Shown: positions 1-10,378 of the stretch, piece by piece | Numbering within the stretch: the first letter of the stretch is position 1 | Layout of the letters: every line of letters starts with the position of its first letter | Assembly (NCBI GenBank): GCA_947179485.1 | Contig: OX359246.1 | Coordinates: forward strand, 1,860,001-1,924,000 | Source of the DNA: Allacma fusca | Taxonomy: Eukaryota; Arthropoda; Collembola; Symphypleona; Sminthuridae | DNA: 64,000 nt | Direction of reading: 5' to 3' | The notes under the pieces: generated by a model | Databases searched by the model: none | What the model saw: the letters and a program-made list of their open reading frames with translations, nothing else | Told to the model about the DNA's origin: nothing | Translations under genes and position numbers: made by a program

Positions 1-1162
1 GGGAGACTTCTTGGGAGATGTGTGCCGCCCGCCTTTCCCCCTGAAGGATCTCGATGGGTACTGCGGGCGTTTCCAGTTTAAAGAAGCGGGCCCATTACGC
101 CGACTTCCTGAACCAGGAGTACTTTCTTGAGCCGACTTATTTGTTTGGGGGATCTGTGGTTTTGCACGCCGCAGTTCGTTCCCCACCTTTGAAATCGCTT
201 TTGCTGCTTCAATCTTTTCTTTAAAGTCAATACCGTATAAGTACTTATCAACCGAATTTTGATCGGCGATACTTTTCATTAAGTAATTTAAGGTTGGAGT
301 AATGTGAGCTCGTCGGGCTATTGACAATCGGTTTTGCAAATCACAGAGCAGTCGAGCTGTCTCATTTAAGCATTTAACCGTCTCACATTTTGCGAGTAGG
401 TCTTCTTTCTTGGTGACCTTTAACTTTAAAGTGCTGGATATTGCTCTTCCAACTCCCGCCAAACAAGCCGCTACTTGTTTTTGCTGACTCACCATGTACC
501 CTTCTTTCTTCAATAATTTTGCATTTCCAGCAATGCTAGCTTGTACCTCGGGATTTAGAATTGGTGCGTCCAAAATTGTACAATTCTGGGGAGGAGGATA
601 AATACTCATTAATTTTGCATGGTTGTCCGGCTGAAGTCCGAGTTTGACTATGTCGGACCATACTGGCACACACAGTTCCGGCAAATTTTCACCTAAAACC
701 TCTGGGTTTGTCAGTGGATCCTAAGATTTCATTCATGTCAGGATCTGCTGGTGCATGAAGATCTATCTCTTCTACCGATGGAGATCGGATTTGCTTACTT
801 CTAGCTGAAGGAATGGAGCTTGACCTGTCATGATGAATTGGAGAGCGAGACCGGCTTGGAGTTAGAGATCTTGTTGGGCTCCTGCGGCCTGAATAGGTAT
901 ATCGTCTGTCTCTTCCCTGGGATGATGCCCTAGATCCTGAATCTGATCTGTCTCTACTCCTATTATGCCGTGTATACTCACTAGCAACTCGACTAAAACT
1001 CCTGTTCCTGGATCTACTCCTGTCGCCATGTGTCGAGCCTCTCGGGCTGCGATCACTGACAGAGGAAGATTTTGATTTTCTCCTTCGTTTTTGTCTTTTT
1101 TCCAGAGACTTCAACTGCCGTTTTAGATTTTTAATCTCACTATCCATGCGGGACTTACCCAT
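1..1162 (-). mobile_element. DIRS-like (tyrosine-recombinase) retroelement, gag part, fossil, cut by window edge
   Basis: Read on the minus strand, this begins with a short coiled segment (KNLKRQLKSLEKRQKRRRK) followed by a long Ser-Arg-rich stretch and an acidic segment ending in DPDMNEILG. Further on it has a helical region and a tail rich in Arg, Gly and Lys (LNWKRPQYPSRSFRGKGG). This order, SR-rich head, helical core and RG-rich tail, is typical of gag-like proteins of DIRS/Ngaro-type retroelements in invertebrates. The reverse transcriptase, RNase H and recombinase parts would lie to the left, outside the window. The copy looks broken, with about one interruption in the visible part. A host SR splicing factor is the main alternative for the first third, but no RNA-recognition domain is present. 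Confidence 0.65.
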
Positions 1163-1470
1163 GCTGCCAAATTATGGAAAATTTATGCCAAAATTAACAA
1201 TCCAATTTTAAAATAATAGATGAAGCTGAAGAGATCGAAGTGGAAGCGTGTGAACACGCGACACGAGATGAAGAGAATAGTAGATACCGTGAGGTAACCG
1301 TTAGGGAATGGGGGTAGATTGTGAGCGTGAGTTTCTGTGTGAAACTGTGAAAAGTTCGTGGACTGACACGTAGATGAGGCTACTACCATGTAATATAGAG
1401 GACGAGTCGCGAAATATAATTAACACATTGCAGATCAGATTTTTTTATTGTGTATACAAAGACAGGCTTA
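1163..1470. other. No gene seen; upstream flank of the DIRS-like gag
   Basis: No conserved reading frame. It may contain the terminal repeat of the DIRS-like element, since it lies directly upstream of the gag start, but no inverted partner is visible in the window. Confidence 0.4.
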
Positions 1471-1851
1471 GGGAGCATACACAAATTACGTCATCCAAAA
1501 AAGTCGATTTTTCAGACCCTGTCACCCCATCATCACCATTTGTCATTTATTGCTGAATCCACCCACCCTGTACACAGATGATGTCACTACGTACACAATC
1601 TTGCTGTCGCGCCAAAATCAAAATTGTAATAGAAACGTTTGGTTCTGCGCTTTGAATTTAGGAATGAATTTATCCTTTTATGTTCGCGTCATCGTAATAC
1701 AAGCGAAAAATGTAAAGAACGTTAAAAAACGGCGGAAAATTTTGGTGGCGTCATCTCTGCAGATGTGAACCCCACTACTATGTCATGAATGGTCACCAAT
1801 TACTGCAACCACCTACCCACCCTGTGGGTGACGTAATTTGTGTACGCTCCC
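1471..1851. mobile_element. MITE-like element with 26-bp imperfect terminal inverted repeats
   Basis: The left end (1471-1496) begins GGGAGCATACACAAATTACG and its inverse closes the element at 1826-1851, with about two mismatches over 26 bp. TTA flanks both ends and may be a 3-bp target duplication. The interior (381 bp in all) has no coding capacity. The motif GTGACGTAATTTGTG in the ends resembles the ends of several arthropod element families. The superfamily cannot be assigned from the ends alone. Confidence 0.6.
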
Positions 1852-4099
1852 TTATTTACTTAAAGCTCTTAGAGAGTGCTGTTTTTATACAGGATGTGTG
1901 TGTACACACTGTAATATTAATTATATGCTTGAGTATTTGTACATGTAAGTCATCAGAGGACCTCAGAATTAAATGTCATTTATTACGGAGTCAGTCGTAC
2001 TCGTAGCTGTCGTAGCCTGGGTAGTGCTTTAGCATGCACACGTCATCATCCCCGTAAACAACAACAACATTTGAGGATGAGCAATGCTCGTGCTCGGGCC
2101 ATTTCTGAGAAAGAGGCCTTTGGATTGATGGGAGTTGATGTATAAATTACACTGCACGAGCGTACATACATATCATACCATAGGATGGGAAAATATAAGA
2201 AACTAAAGCCATGCAACTGTAATACGTAGTCAACTAACTTTTAACTTCATGTATATTTTAAGTGCATGTACACACACACTACATGCTTGCCTTGTTATGC
2301 CTATTAAATGAAGCATTCCAAGGAGCGGAGAGGGAACGTCCTTGCTCCTTGCCGCAGTCACATGTGAAACGTCCAAGGGAGAGCACGTATCTGGAGTGCT
2401 CTACGGTGCTCATATTATTAATGTACTGCATCTCTGCAATGTAGTACACTCCACGCTTGCAGCATCCTTACCTGCATACAATTAAACGTTATTACTGTTA
2501 CAGTGCATTCTCGTTATAGGAAAACAATTCCGAAGGATTTACAAAATTTTGCGAAAAAAATCCAGCTCTCAATAATCAAATATAAACTGATACAATTTCT
2601 GCCGTGATAATCTATTGGTTAGAAAATAGTAACATAGTGGAATTATTGCTGTTAAAAGGAGTTAAAATTAATCTCCAGATTTTCTCGATTGCACAAGGGA
2701 GAGCTCTTAACGTTGAATGAAATTCCCAGGAAAATGTTCCCCTTTAAAGTAAACAACTGACCTTTTAAAGTGGTCCGTTATAAACAAGATACGTAAACTG
2801 TGTAGAGCGAAATCTCTGGATTTTACATAACGGACAAGTATAGTTTCCAGAGGCAGAAAACAGAGTTTTGTGCAAAGTACTACATTTTTTTTTATACAAT
2901 CACTCCATAAATTGCAAACAGTTTGTGCACTCAAGTGGAGTGCTTATACGTACTTGATTGTATAAATATACATACCTGGCCAAGGACTGATACGACCGCC
3001 GGATCAAGCCTCCTATCAAACGCGATAACCGGCTATTTTGCACAGATCTCTCCCATACATTGGAACTATTCCCATCCTGGGATTTTTACATATCGAAGAT
3101 TACAAAACATTTGCGGGCTGGCATCAAAAGATAAAATGTAAAACTAAGAGCTTATCATCACCTGATGTAAAAAAAACTATCCCGATAAATCTGACGTGAT
3201 GGAATCCCCCTCGTTGAAGACTGCATAATTGAACAGTGTTTTCTATTATGAAGTCAATCGACAGGGAAATATTTTCGAGTGAACTGTTTTTCAACTCCAA
3301 CTCATCATCATCATCACCCCTGTAGAAAAAAAAGTAAAGCATATCCTACTAGTATTTCATCGGAATCAAATTTACGAACGTAACAAAAAGTGACTGTGGA
3401 AATTAAGTGCGTTCAGGAACCCCATGAGTGTTTGGGTTTTCTCAGACCTGGGAGCTCTTAATTCATCTCTACGCATTAAGACGTGACTAATTTGGGGTGA
3501 GTGTGATTAATCTCCTCTTAAAATTTTTAACGCCATGTATTTGCATATCAAAAATTTATTATGAGAGCACGCATATTTTTCTCCTGAACAACAAAAATTA
3601 TTGGCGTGAGACCACATTCAATTTGCATCCTTGACACCGACATAGGGTGCATCCTGAGGAGAAGTATTCGTCAGACCTTACTATAACGACACGTTTAAAA
3701 TACTAACTCAGAATTTTTCGTCATACATATAGCGAGGTTATGTCATGTTTATATGATCACATGGATGGCATGCATTTTGACGGAGGACCATGAGCTTTGT
3801 ATTCTGTTTCCTCCAAGAGGCAGTTAATTTTTGTGATGGAGTCAGTTGAGAATTGTACGAGAGAGTCCGTCAGCCTATGTTGATTCAGATTATCAAAGAG
3901 TTGGGGAATTTTTTCACGCTGAGGCGATTACACGGGCTATAACAAGATAAATATTTTACGATGTGTGCTCAGTCACTCATCACATAACACATCATAATTA
4001 CACAATGAGGGGGGCTCCAATCTTCGGAGCGTCCACATATTGAGGTTCAAATTCTAAGGGGAAGGAAGAAACAGCGTGGCGAGGCCTGTATTGAAGTAA
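1852..4099. other. Gene-poor stretch, nothing coding recognised
   Basis: Only short, composition-driven frames. Around 2505 a motif CAGTGCATTCTCGTTATAGG resembles the end of a pogo/Tigger-type element, but no matching opposite end was found. Confidence 0.5.
2587..2650 (+). repeat. Dispersed repeat, copy A (partner at 12608-12660)
   Basis: A block of about 55 bp containing GCCGTGATAATCTATTGGTT occurs here and again near 12608 in the same orientation, with similar AT-rich flanks. Probably two fragments of one mobile element. Confidence 0.6.
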
Positions 4100-4395
4100 C
4101 GCGGTTAAATCCGATCATGTTAAAATTTATCAGAGTTAAAATGTTTTAGGGCTAAAATTTGTTGGAAGTAAAATTTTTAAGGGCTAAAATTTGTTGGGAT
4201 TAACATTTTCAGGGCTAAAATTTGTTGGGAGTAAAATTTTTAAGGGCTAACATTTGTTGGGAGTAAAATTTTTAGGGGCTAAAATTTGCTGGGAGTAAAA
4301 TTTTTAAGGGCTAAAATTTGTTGGGAGTTAAATTTTTGAAGGGCTAAAATTTGTTGGGATTAAAATATGTTGGATTAAAATCTGTTGAAGTTAAA
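4100..4395 (+). repeat. Minisatellite, about 32-bp unit, 7 or so degenerate copies
   Basis: The unit reads roughly AGGGCTAAAATTTGTTGGGA followed by GTAAAATTTTTA. The central units from 4148 are nearly identical, and those at both edges decay. No coding frame runs through it. Confidence 0.85.
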
Positions 4396-6719
4396 ATCTA
4401 TTTTTCTATTATTATCACTTCGCCCCGAAACGTAAACAAATAACCTCTTTTGTAACTTATGCAAAACCTCCTTTAAAAAGCGTCCCAGGAACAGTCCCAC
4501 ATAAACATTCTCTACTGTCTGTTTACAAGCACCATTCCAATACACAATTACCATTGTGTGTCCTATGCCTTGTCCATTGTTTCCCACAGACCTTCAAATA
4601 TTTCAGTCCCAATTCATAACTCAAGGGAAATTTGAGCAAGGCTTTAAAAATAAGTAGAGCAGTGTATAAACCCCTATATTGCACTCCCATACAACATAAA
4701 AACAAGGGCTCACTGTACGTAATCAATCCAAGTGCTAGTAATTCATAACAAAATTCATATCTTGCCATATGGACCATTCCAATGGGGTTTTAAGCATAAT
4801 TGCTAATTTCCCTACAGTCAAGTCAGCTCCCACTTTCTACACGAAATAAAATCAAAACAAGTTTTAAATTCCTGTTGGACTTTACCACCACCATCATATT
4901 GCATTGCAGGGCAGTGCGTGTGTATGACAAGTAGGAAATTACCAGTATAATGTAAATACACAGTAAAACGCTATAGACCTATATGTACATATATGTAGGA
5001 ACAAGTAGCGTTTGACTCATACTACATATTCGAAACGACACCAAAAAAAATTAAAGAGTACCCAATGATAGAATCTTCCTTGCATTGTACACATATCCCC
5101 GTAAACATATGTACACAATGGGAAAAGAAAGTCTCCTGTGACCTTATAAGGTCAGGCAATTTCAACTGCTCCTGGTTTTGGGCCTACATTTTTATTATTA
5201 TTGCATATTATGGCTCCAAGCATAAGGAAACACTTCGACTACAGTCTACACTTGCTATTCCGTACAAAAGTCTTGACACACAAACCAAAGCTTTGCTTTA
5301 AAAAAATTTTTTTTTACATGGATTTTAATATGCTGTAGGAGCTTCCAAAAAAAATCCAGTTTTACAAGGGTGTCTGTTATAACCAACTGCCACTGTGCCT
5401 ATGCATATCCAGGCCGTGTGTTTGGAGGATTTAAAAGGGAACGTGAGCACGAGTGTTATTTCAGGCTGAGAGTGCATATAAGAATACAAAGTTGCTCGTG
5501 CAAGGAAGGATTAGTGTATAAGGCGGTTGGGAAACAAAAAAACTGATTTTGTCATCCTCAATAAAAGCTTACTCCATATCTACAGTGACCACTGGTTACA
5601 ACTGGGGCCTCTATTCCAGCTAGGCTTTCTTTTTGTAAAAACATTCTGGGAGTCAATTTCAGATTTTGTGTAATTATATTTTCAGATTTTTAATGTTAAG
5701 GGTTTAGCTTTTGTACAGCCCAGGAAACACAGAGGTACATACAGATGGAACGCTTCTGTGCTCTGCCCATGGGTCAGTGTAATCTTCATTTACCTTTTCG
5801 TATTTGGTGGCGTCCTTCAGCAGCCTCACTTTTAATTCTAGGTCCGTCTGCATTTGTGTAAGGCTGTACAGTCTTCACTTGATGCAGCATCCCCACACGA
5901 AAATAATTAAAAATTTGAGGAAATACAGATATAATTATTCACATGGTATTTTAACATGAGAGGTTTTGGGATGGAATCTGGAGTTACAGGAATTTATGTG
6001 AGGGTCTGTCATAGCCAGAATATATTGTACTTGTGTGTACTTTTGCTCAGCACAAAAACTAACGTTAGAAGAGAGCAATCAAGGAAGGGAAATATGAGCA
6101 AAAAACTGACTCCGTCAAATATGAGGAGATATTTGTGTGTAAGCTGTAAACAATGCGTTCTTATTGGACTTGGTGTATTATCTTCCCCTTTGAGTTGACA
6201 TGAGTCTGATTGTGAGTCCATAGTATTGTGTGTAATTGAGTGTATAGTTACAGTATGGGAGCCTGGCTCTGGCCGAGACGAAGGGAGGGAGCATCAATTG
6301 TTTGTTTAACACTAAAAATTATTTTACGAGGGGCTGTTCCAACGCCATTACACTCCCATTGTTTCTACGAGAGTGTACACGTCCCCCATAAACTATAAAC
6401 ATATAGCATTGAAGGCACGCACAGGCAGTCACGTCTACTTACATATAAGCATTCCTTACTTAGAAATCAAAATAATATGATAAAACCAAATCCATACTTT
6501 TGTCTACGCTAATGCTCAATATAGAGCTATAACAAATACAAAAATACAGTCAGTGGCCTTTACAAAGGCCTTTTCCCACTCTGCCAGAGATTTTCGCATA
6601 TTTGCTCAAATGGGCAAAGATCGTACGTTAAAAATGCAAGAGGGCTATTAATTGGATGGGATTAAGAGTAAAGTGCAAAGTACTCTATTTATATGCGTAT
6701 TTACTACAGATTCTCTAAG
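4396..6719. other. Gene-poor stretch, nothing recognised
   Basis: AT-rich sequence with short frames only. No conserved domain, RNA gene or paired element ends were seen on either strand. Confidence 0.45.
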
Positions 6720-7025
6720 GGCAAAATGGGCCAAGTGCATGTTGGAAGCAAAAGGGGCTATATTTGACACTGCCTCACAAATCAAAATCAAGATGATCTA
6801 AATGGGTGGATAATTTCACTTAATGCAAAATGGGCCAAGTACATGTCAAATGCAAAACGGGCCAGGTACATGTCAAATGCAAAACGGGCCAGGTACATGT
6901 CAAAAGCAAAATGGGTCAAGTACATGTCAAAAGCAAAATGGGCCAAATGCATGTCAAAAGCAAAATGGGCCAAGTGCATGTCAAAAACAAAATGAGCCAA
7001 ATGCATGTCAAAAGCAAAAGGGGCT
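6720..7025 (+). repeat. 27-bp tandem repeat, main array 6823-7025
   Basis: The unit is about GCAAAATGGGCCAAGTACAT plus GTCAAAA, repeated seven to eight times, with an isolated related unit near 6720. Because 27 is a multiple of three, the array stays open in several frames on both strands and yields artificial repeat peptides. Nothing indicates a real gene. Confidence 0.85.
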
Positions 7026-9434
7026 GTAGGAATTGCAACGCAAGTAAAAAATGTACCAGACGGGATTTGTCTTGGAAGCTAAATGGTCTAAGTGCATCCC
7101 ATGTCTTCCTATGGAGCGAATTGCACTTATCTCATTTTGCCTTTATAAGGAAACAGTCAGGGTTTTGCCTTAGCTTGAAAGGGGAAAAACCTTAGAATTA
7201 GACCATTTTGAATTTAGAGAGAAAAATTCATAGAGCCTTTTGCTCCTTCTTCTCCGCGAAGACATACATTAAAAAAAATAGAAGTGCCTGTTCTTGAGGC
7301 GAGGAGAAGTTTCGTTTGAGAAGGAAATAACCTTGAGGAAATTCCACAGGTCAGACGTTTGTAATAAAGTGCCTTGTTGTGTGTAAGATTTTGTATATGT
7401 AGGAACCTGTATTTATTACAGCAACAGCTGTTACCATGGAGCAAGTCCACGGCAACTATTTACGTTCGTTCCCTTCCTTCAAATAAATATATTACACACA
7501 CACTATACTATAATCCATGCTCTTTGCATGTATGTATATGCAAAGCCCCTATTATGTACTCCCATTAAATTCAATACGAGGATTCACTTCCAATCATTTT
7601 GTATCCCCGCCAATTACAACTCTGTATCTCTCCTTTTTAAACCAAACCAAGCAGCACGGCTGTCTCAAATGTCTCGAAATGCATAGGGTAATCCAAACTT
7701 GCACAGTTATTTTCTCATTTAATCCCTCACTCCTGGCATCTTATGTGAGCTTAACACACAGTGCATTCTCCCTATAACAGACCCCCTGGAAAAAAATATC
7801 ACCATTAATTTATATACACCCATATTTTTAAAATTTATTTTTTACAAGAATTGCCCCTAAAAATTTTTCTCATGACAGCAATGTCATGTACATAAAGACA
7901 CTTTTATCCTTTTATGTACTCAAGTTTTCGAAAATTGCAAATTTGTGCAAAATTAACTTTTTCCGCCACGCACAATGTTAAAAGGGCTGTAAAAATATGC
8001 ACACTGTACTAAAATACTACATAAAAAATAAAAGTAATTACTAAAATTAACATTGAGCAAAAATAGGAGAAAATAAATTTTTCTCCTAATTAGGGGCAGC
8101 TCTTCCAAGGAGTGTCCTGTAAAAATATACATACGTATACATAATTATGTAGATACATATATGCAATGCTAATTTTTTACCTTGACAAAATACAAATCTA
8201 CGCAGAGTTTAAATGTGGAAATAGCATTATTTGTATGCGGACAGCTTTTAGCAAGTTTTTGGATCGAGTTGCATGGAATGAGGGAGAAAAACTAGCTTGA
8301 GCTCCTTCTACATAACTTTGTATTAGCATTTTTAGACTGAGACCCTCCTCAAAGCACTTCACACTGGCTCCAATCCAATCCCTGTAATTAATGTTAACTC
8401 TCTCAGCATGAGCAGAGCCTTTTACAAGCATCCCGACTCCCCTATATATGCTCAAATCCTACGTTTAAATTTAAAGGAATTTAATTATATTTGGACTTGC
8501 TCCCGATTAATACAATGCTATAATAGTTTGGGGAAAAAAATGTGAAAATAATGTCTCACGTCAATCATATGGATATATCTCTCCCATGTCGTGTAAATAT
8601 ACTTTTGGTTTAAAAATCAAATGCCCTTATAAGGTCATTTTTTTAAAAAGTCAAATCAACTCTAAAATAATTCCTTTGCAAGTCTTTCACAAATGCCGAA
8701 CAGACATGGGCTTCCAGAGCGTCTGCGAGAGTCATGTGAGAATTATACGCAACTTCGTGATTGAATTCCCAAAACCGGTCCATTTTCAGGGATGACGTCA
8801 GAAGAGTCTTACTGTATTACACAAGAACTACAAAATGTCTATACACGTAATATTAAGCAAGTGGTCTGGCTCTGATTTGTATTCCTTGGACTCACTACTA
8901 TATGGCTGTTACATAGGACTAGAAATTTTTTATCATTGCACTGATCCAGGACGAACCCCTTTGACGATATTTTGAGTCATGGGCGGCCGACAATTAAATT
9001 ACAATAATTCCCCTAATTAATCAAAACATGCCTGAATTTTAAAACAGAGTTGGGCTCTCCGCTCTGCATCCTAAAGCATTAGCAATGAATAGACTCCTTT
9101 AACTGCCGCTAAAGATATTCTCTTATGGGTGAGGGTATTTTATAACCAGGGTCCAAGGTATATGCGTAAGCTTGTATATTTTTACATATGCCTCATCCAA
9201 AATATTAGAGGAGCCCAGCCCAGCCCATAGAGATTTGTATCCGGCGCTCTCCGTCCTTACGTGTTGGGATTGACAAATCTTATCATCGTCTGCAGATACG
9301 ACGGGACATTATTATTTGAGGGTAAACAATTCCTTCATTTTTTATATCCAAAATAGTAGGTCCCAAAACACCTTGAGTCATATGCACAGGACATTGGGGC
9401 TCTATACAGTATATAGCATCACCCTCCAAAAATA
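7026..9434. other. Gene-poor stretch, nothing coding recognised
   Basis: AT-rich sequence with short random frames. A pogo-like motif (CAGTGCATTCTCCCTATAAC) at about 7760 recalls that at 2505, but it is unpaired. Confidence 0.45.
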
Positions 9435-9442
9435 ATTCTGAC

Positions 9443-10370
9443 TAGTGTTTCTATCGGTAACAAATAGTTGGGCTCGACTCGACTCGAAACAAAAACCCGG
9501 TGTAAATTCCACTTTTGCCCTCGAACTCGAACTCGGGACATTCGAGTCGGGAAATTTTTTTGTACTCGAAACCGAGACCGTTAAGAAATGTTATACTCGA
9601 AACCGACTCGAACTCAAACCGAAACCAGATGTAAAATTTACGTAAAATAAAAAATTACAGTCTCAAAAAATGAGCATCAAACAAAGCATTTTTTTTGTAA
9701 AAGCAAAATAAAGTAGCAATCACTGTGTCGGTTTCATTTTTTTCAAAATAATTTCAAATTTTCATTATAATTTGGTACAACCTGCCATCCCTCCGTAATG
9801 CTCTTCATTGTTGCTTCGATAAACTTGTTATATTCCAACTTTAACCACGATATTAAAAGCGGTAACTTCCATCTCCTTGTTTAGCCAAACATTTCAGTGT
9901 TAAAATGTCGGAGCCAACGAAAAAGCACGCTCGATAGGAATGCCAGGAATACCCAAGAATTCACGCGCCATCCTTGCCAAATTAGGGTACTTAGCTTCGT
10001 GCGCTAATAAAACTTAGGTATGAGGATGAGGAGTGTTATACGGTCATGTACAAATACTTCCTGCGTACAGATACTGTGTTGTTTTCTTTATTGTTTTTCA
10101 CAAAAACTTTTTTTTTAATCAGAGGTGGCAGGAAGGCCAAATTTTATTGTTAAGGTAACATGAATCAATAATTCCAAAATAATTTTTTACTTTCGAGTTT
10201 TGGTAAGGACCGGTAGATTTTGCAAACTCGACCCGATTTTTTCGGGTCGAAAACTTGATACCCGAAACCGACTCGAATTCAAACGGTACCAAAAATATTA
10301 GGCTCGAACTCGACTCGAACCCGACTCGAACTCGAAACCTCGAGTTTCCCGAACTCGATCAGAAACACTA
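9443..10370 (-). mobile_element. hAT-superfamily DNA transposon, decayed, with perfect 8-bp target duplication
   Basis: The element starts TAGTGTTTCTATCG and ends CGATCAGAAACACTA, an inverted pair, and is flanked on both sides by ATTCTGAC (9435-9442 and 10371-10378), an exact 8-bp duplication as hAT transposases make. Both subterminal regions are filled with copies of CTCGAACTCGA and CTCGACTCG, probable transposase-binding repeats. At 928 bp it is far shorter than an autonomous hAT element, but it still carries a piece of transposase on the minus strand, so it is an internally deleted derivative rather than a pure MITE. Confidence 0.88.
9900..10010 (-). pseudogene. hAT transposase C-terminal dimerisation domain remnant
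   Basis: On the minus strand the translation includes KYPNLARMAREFLGIPGI followed by PIERAFS. This matches the hATC pattern, in which YP.LA.MAR, then IP, then a (S)ER.FS block mark the dimerisation domain of hAT transposases. Only about 35 residues are readable before a stop, so no function remains. Its minus-strand orientation gives the direction of the ancestral element. Confidence 0.8.
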
Positions 10371-10378
10371 ATTCTGAC

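Noticed and set aside
862-1056. Overlapping minus-strand frame within the SR-rich gag part
   Set aside because: Shadow frame caused by the biased composition of the Ser-Arg-coding region.
6788-7195. Frames with repeated HLAHFAFDM or QNGPSTCQM peptides
   Set aside because: Produced by the 27-bp tandem repeat, which lacks stops in several frames.
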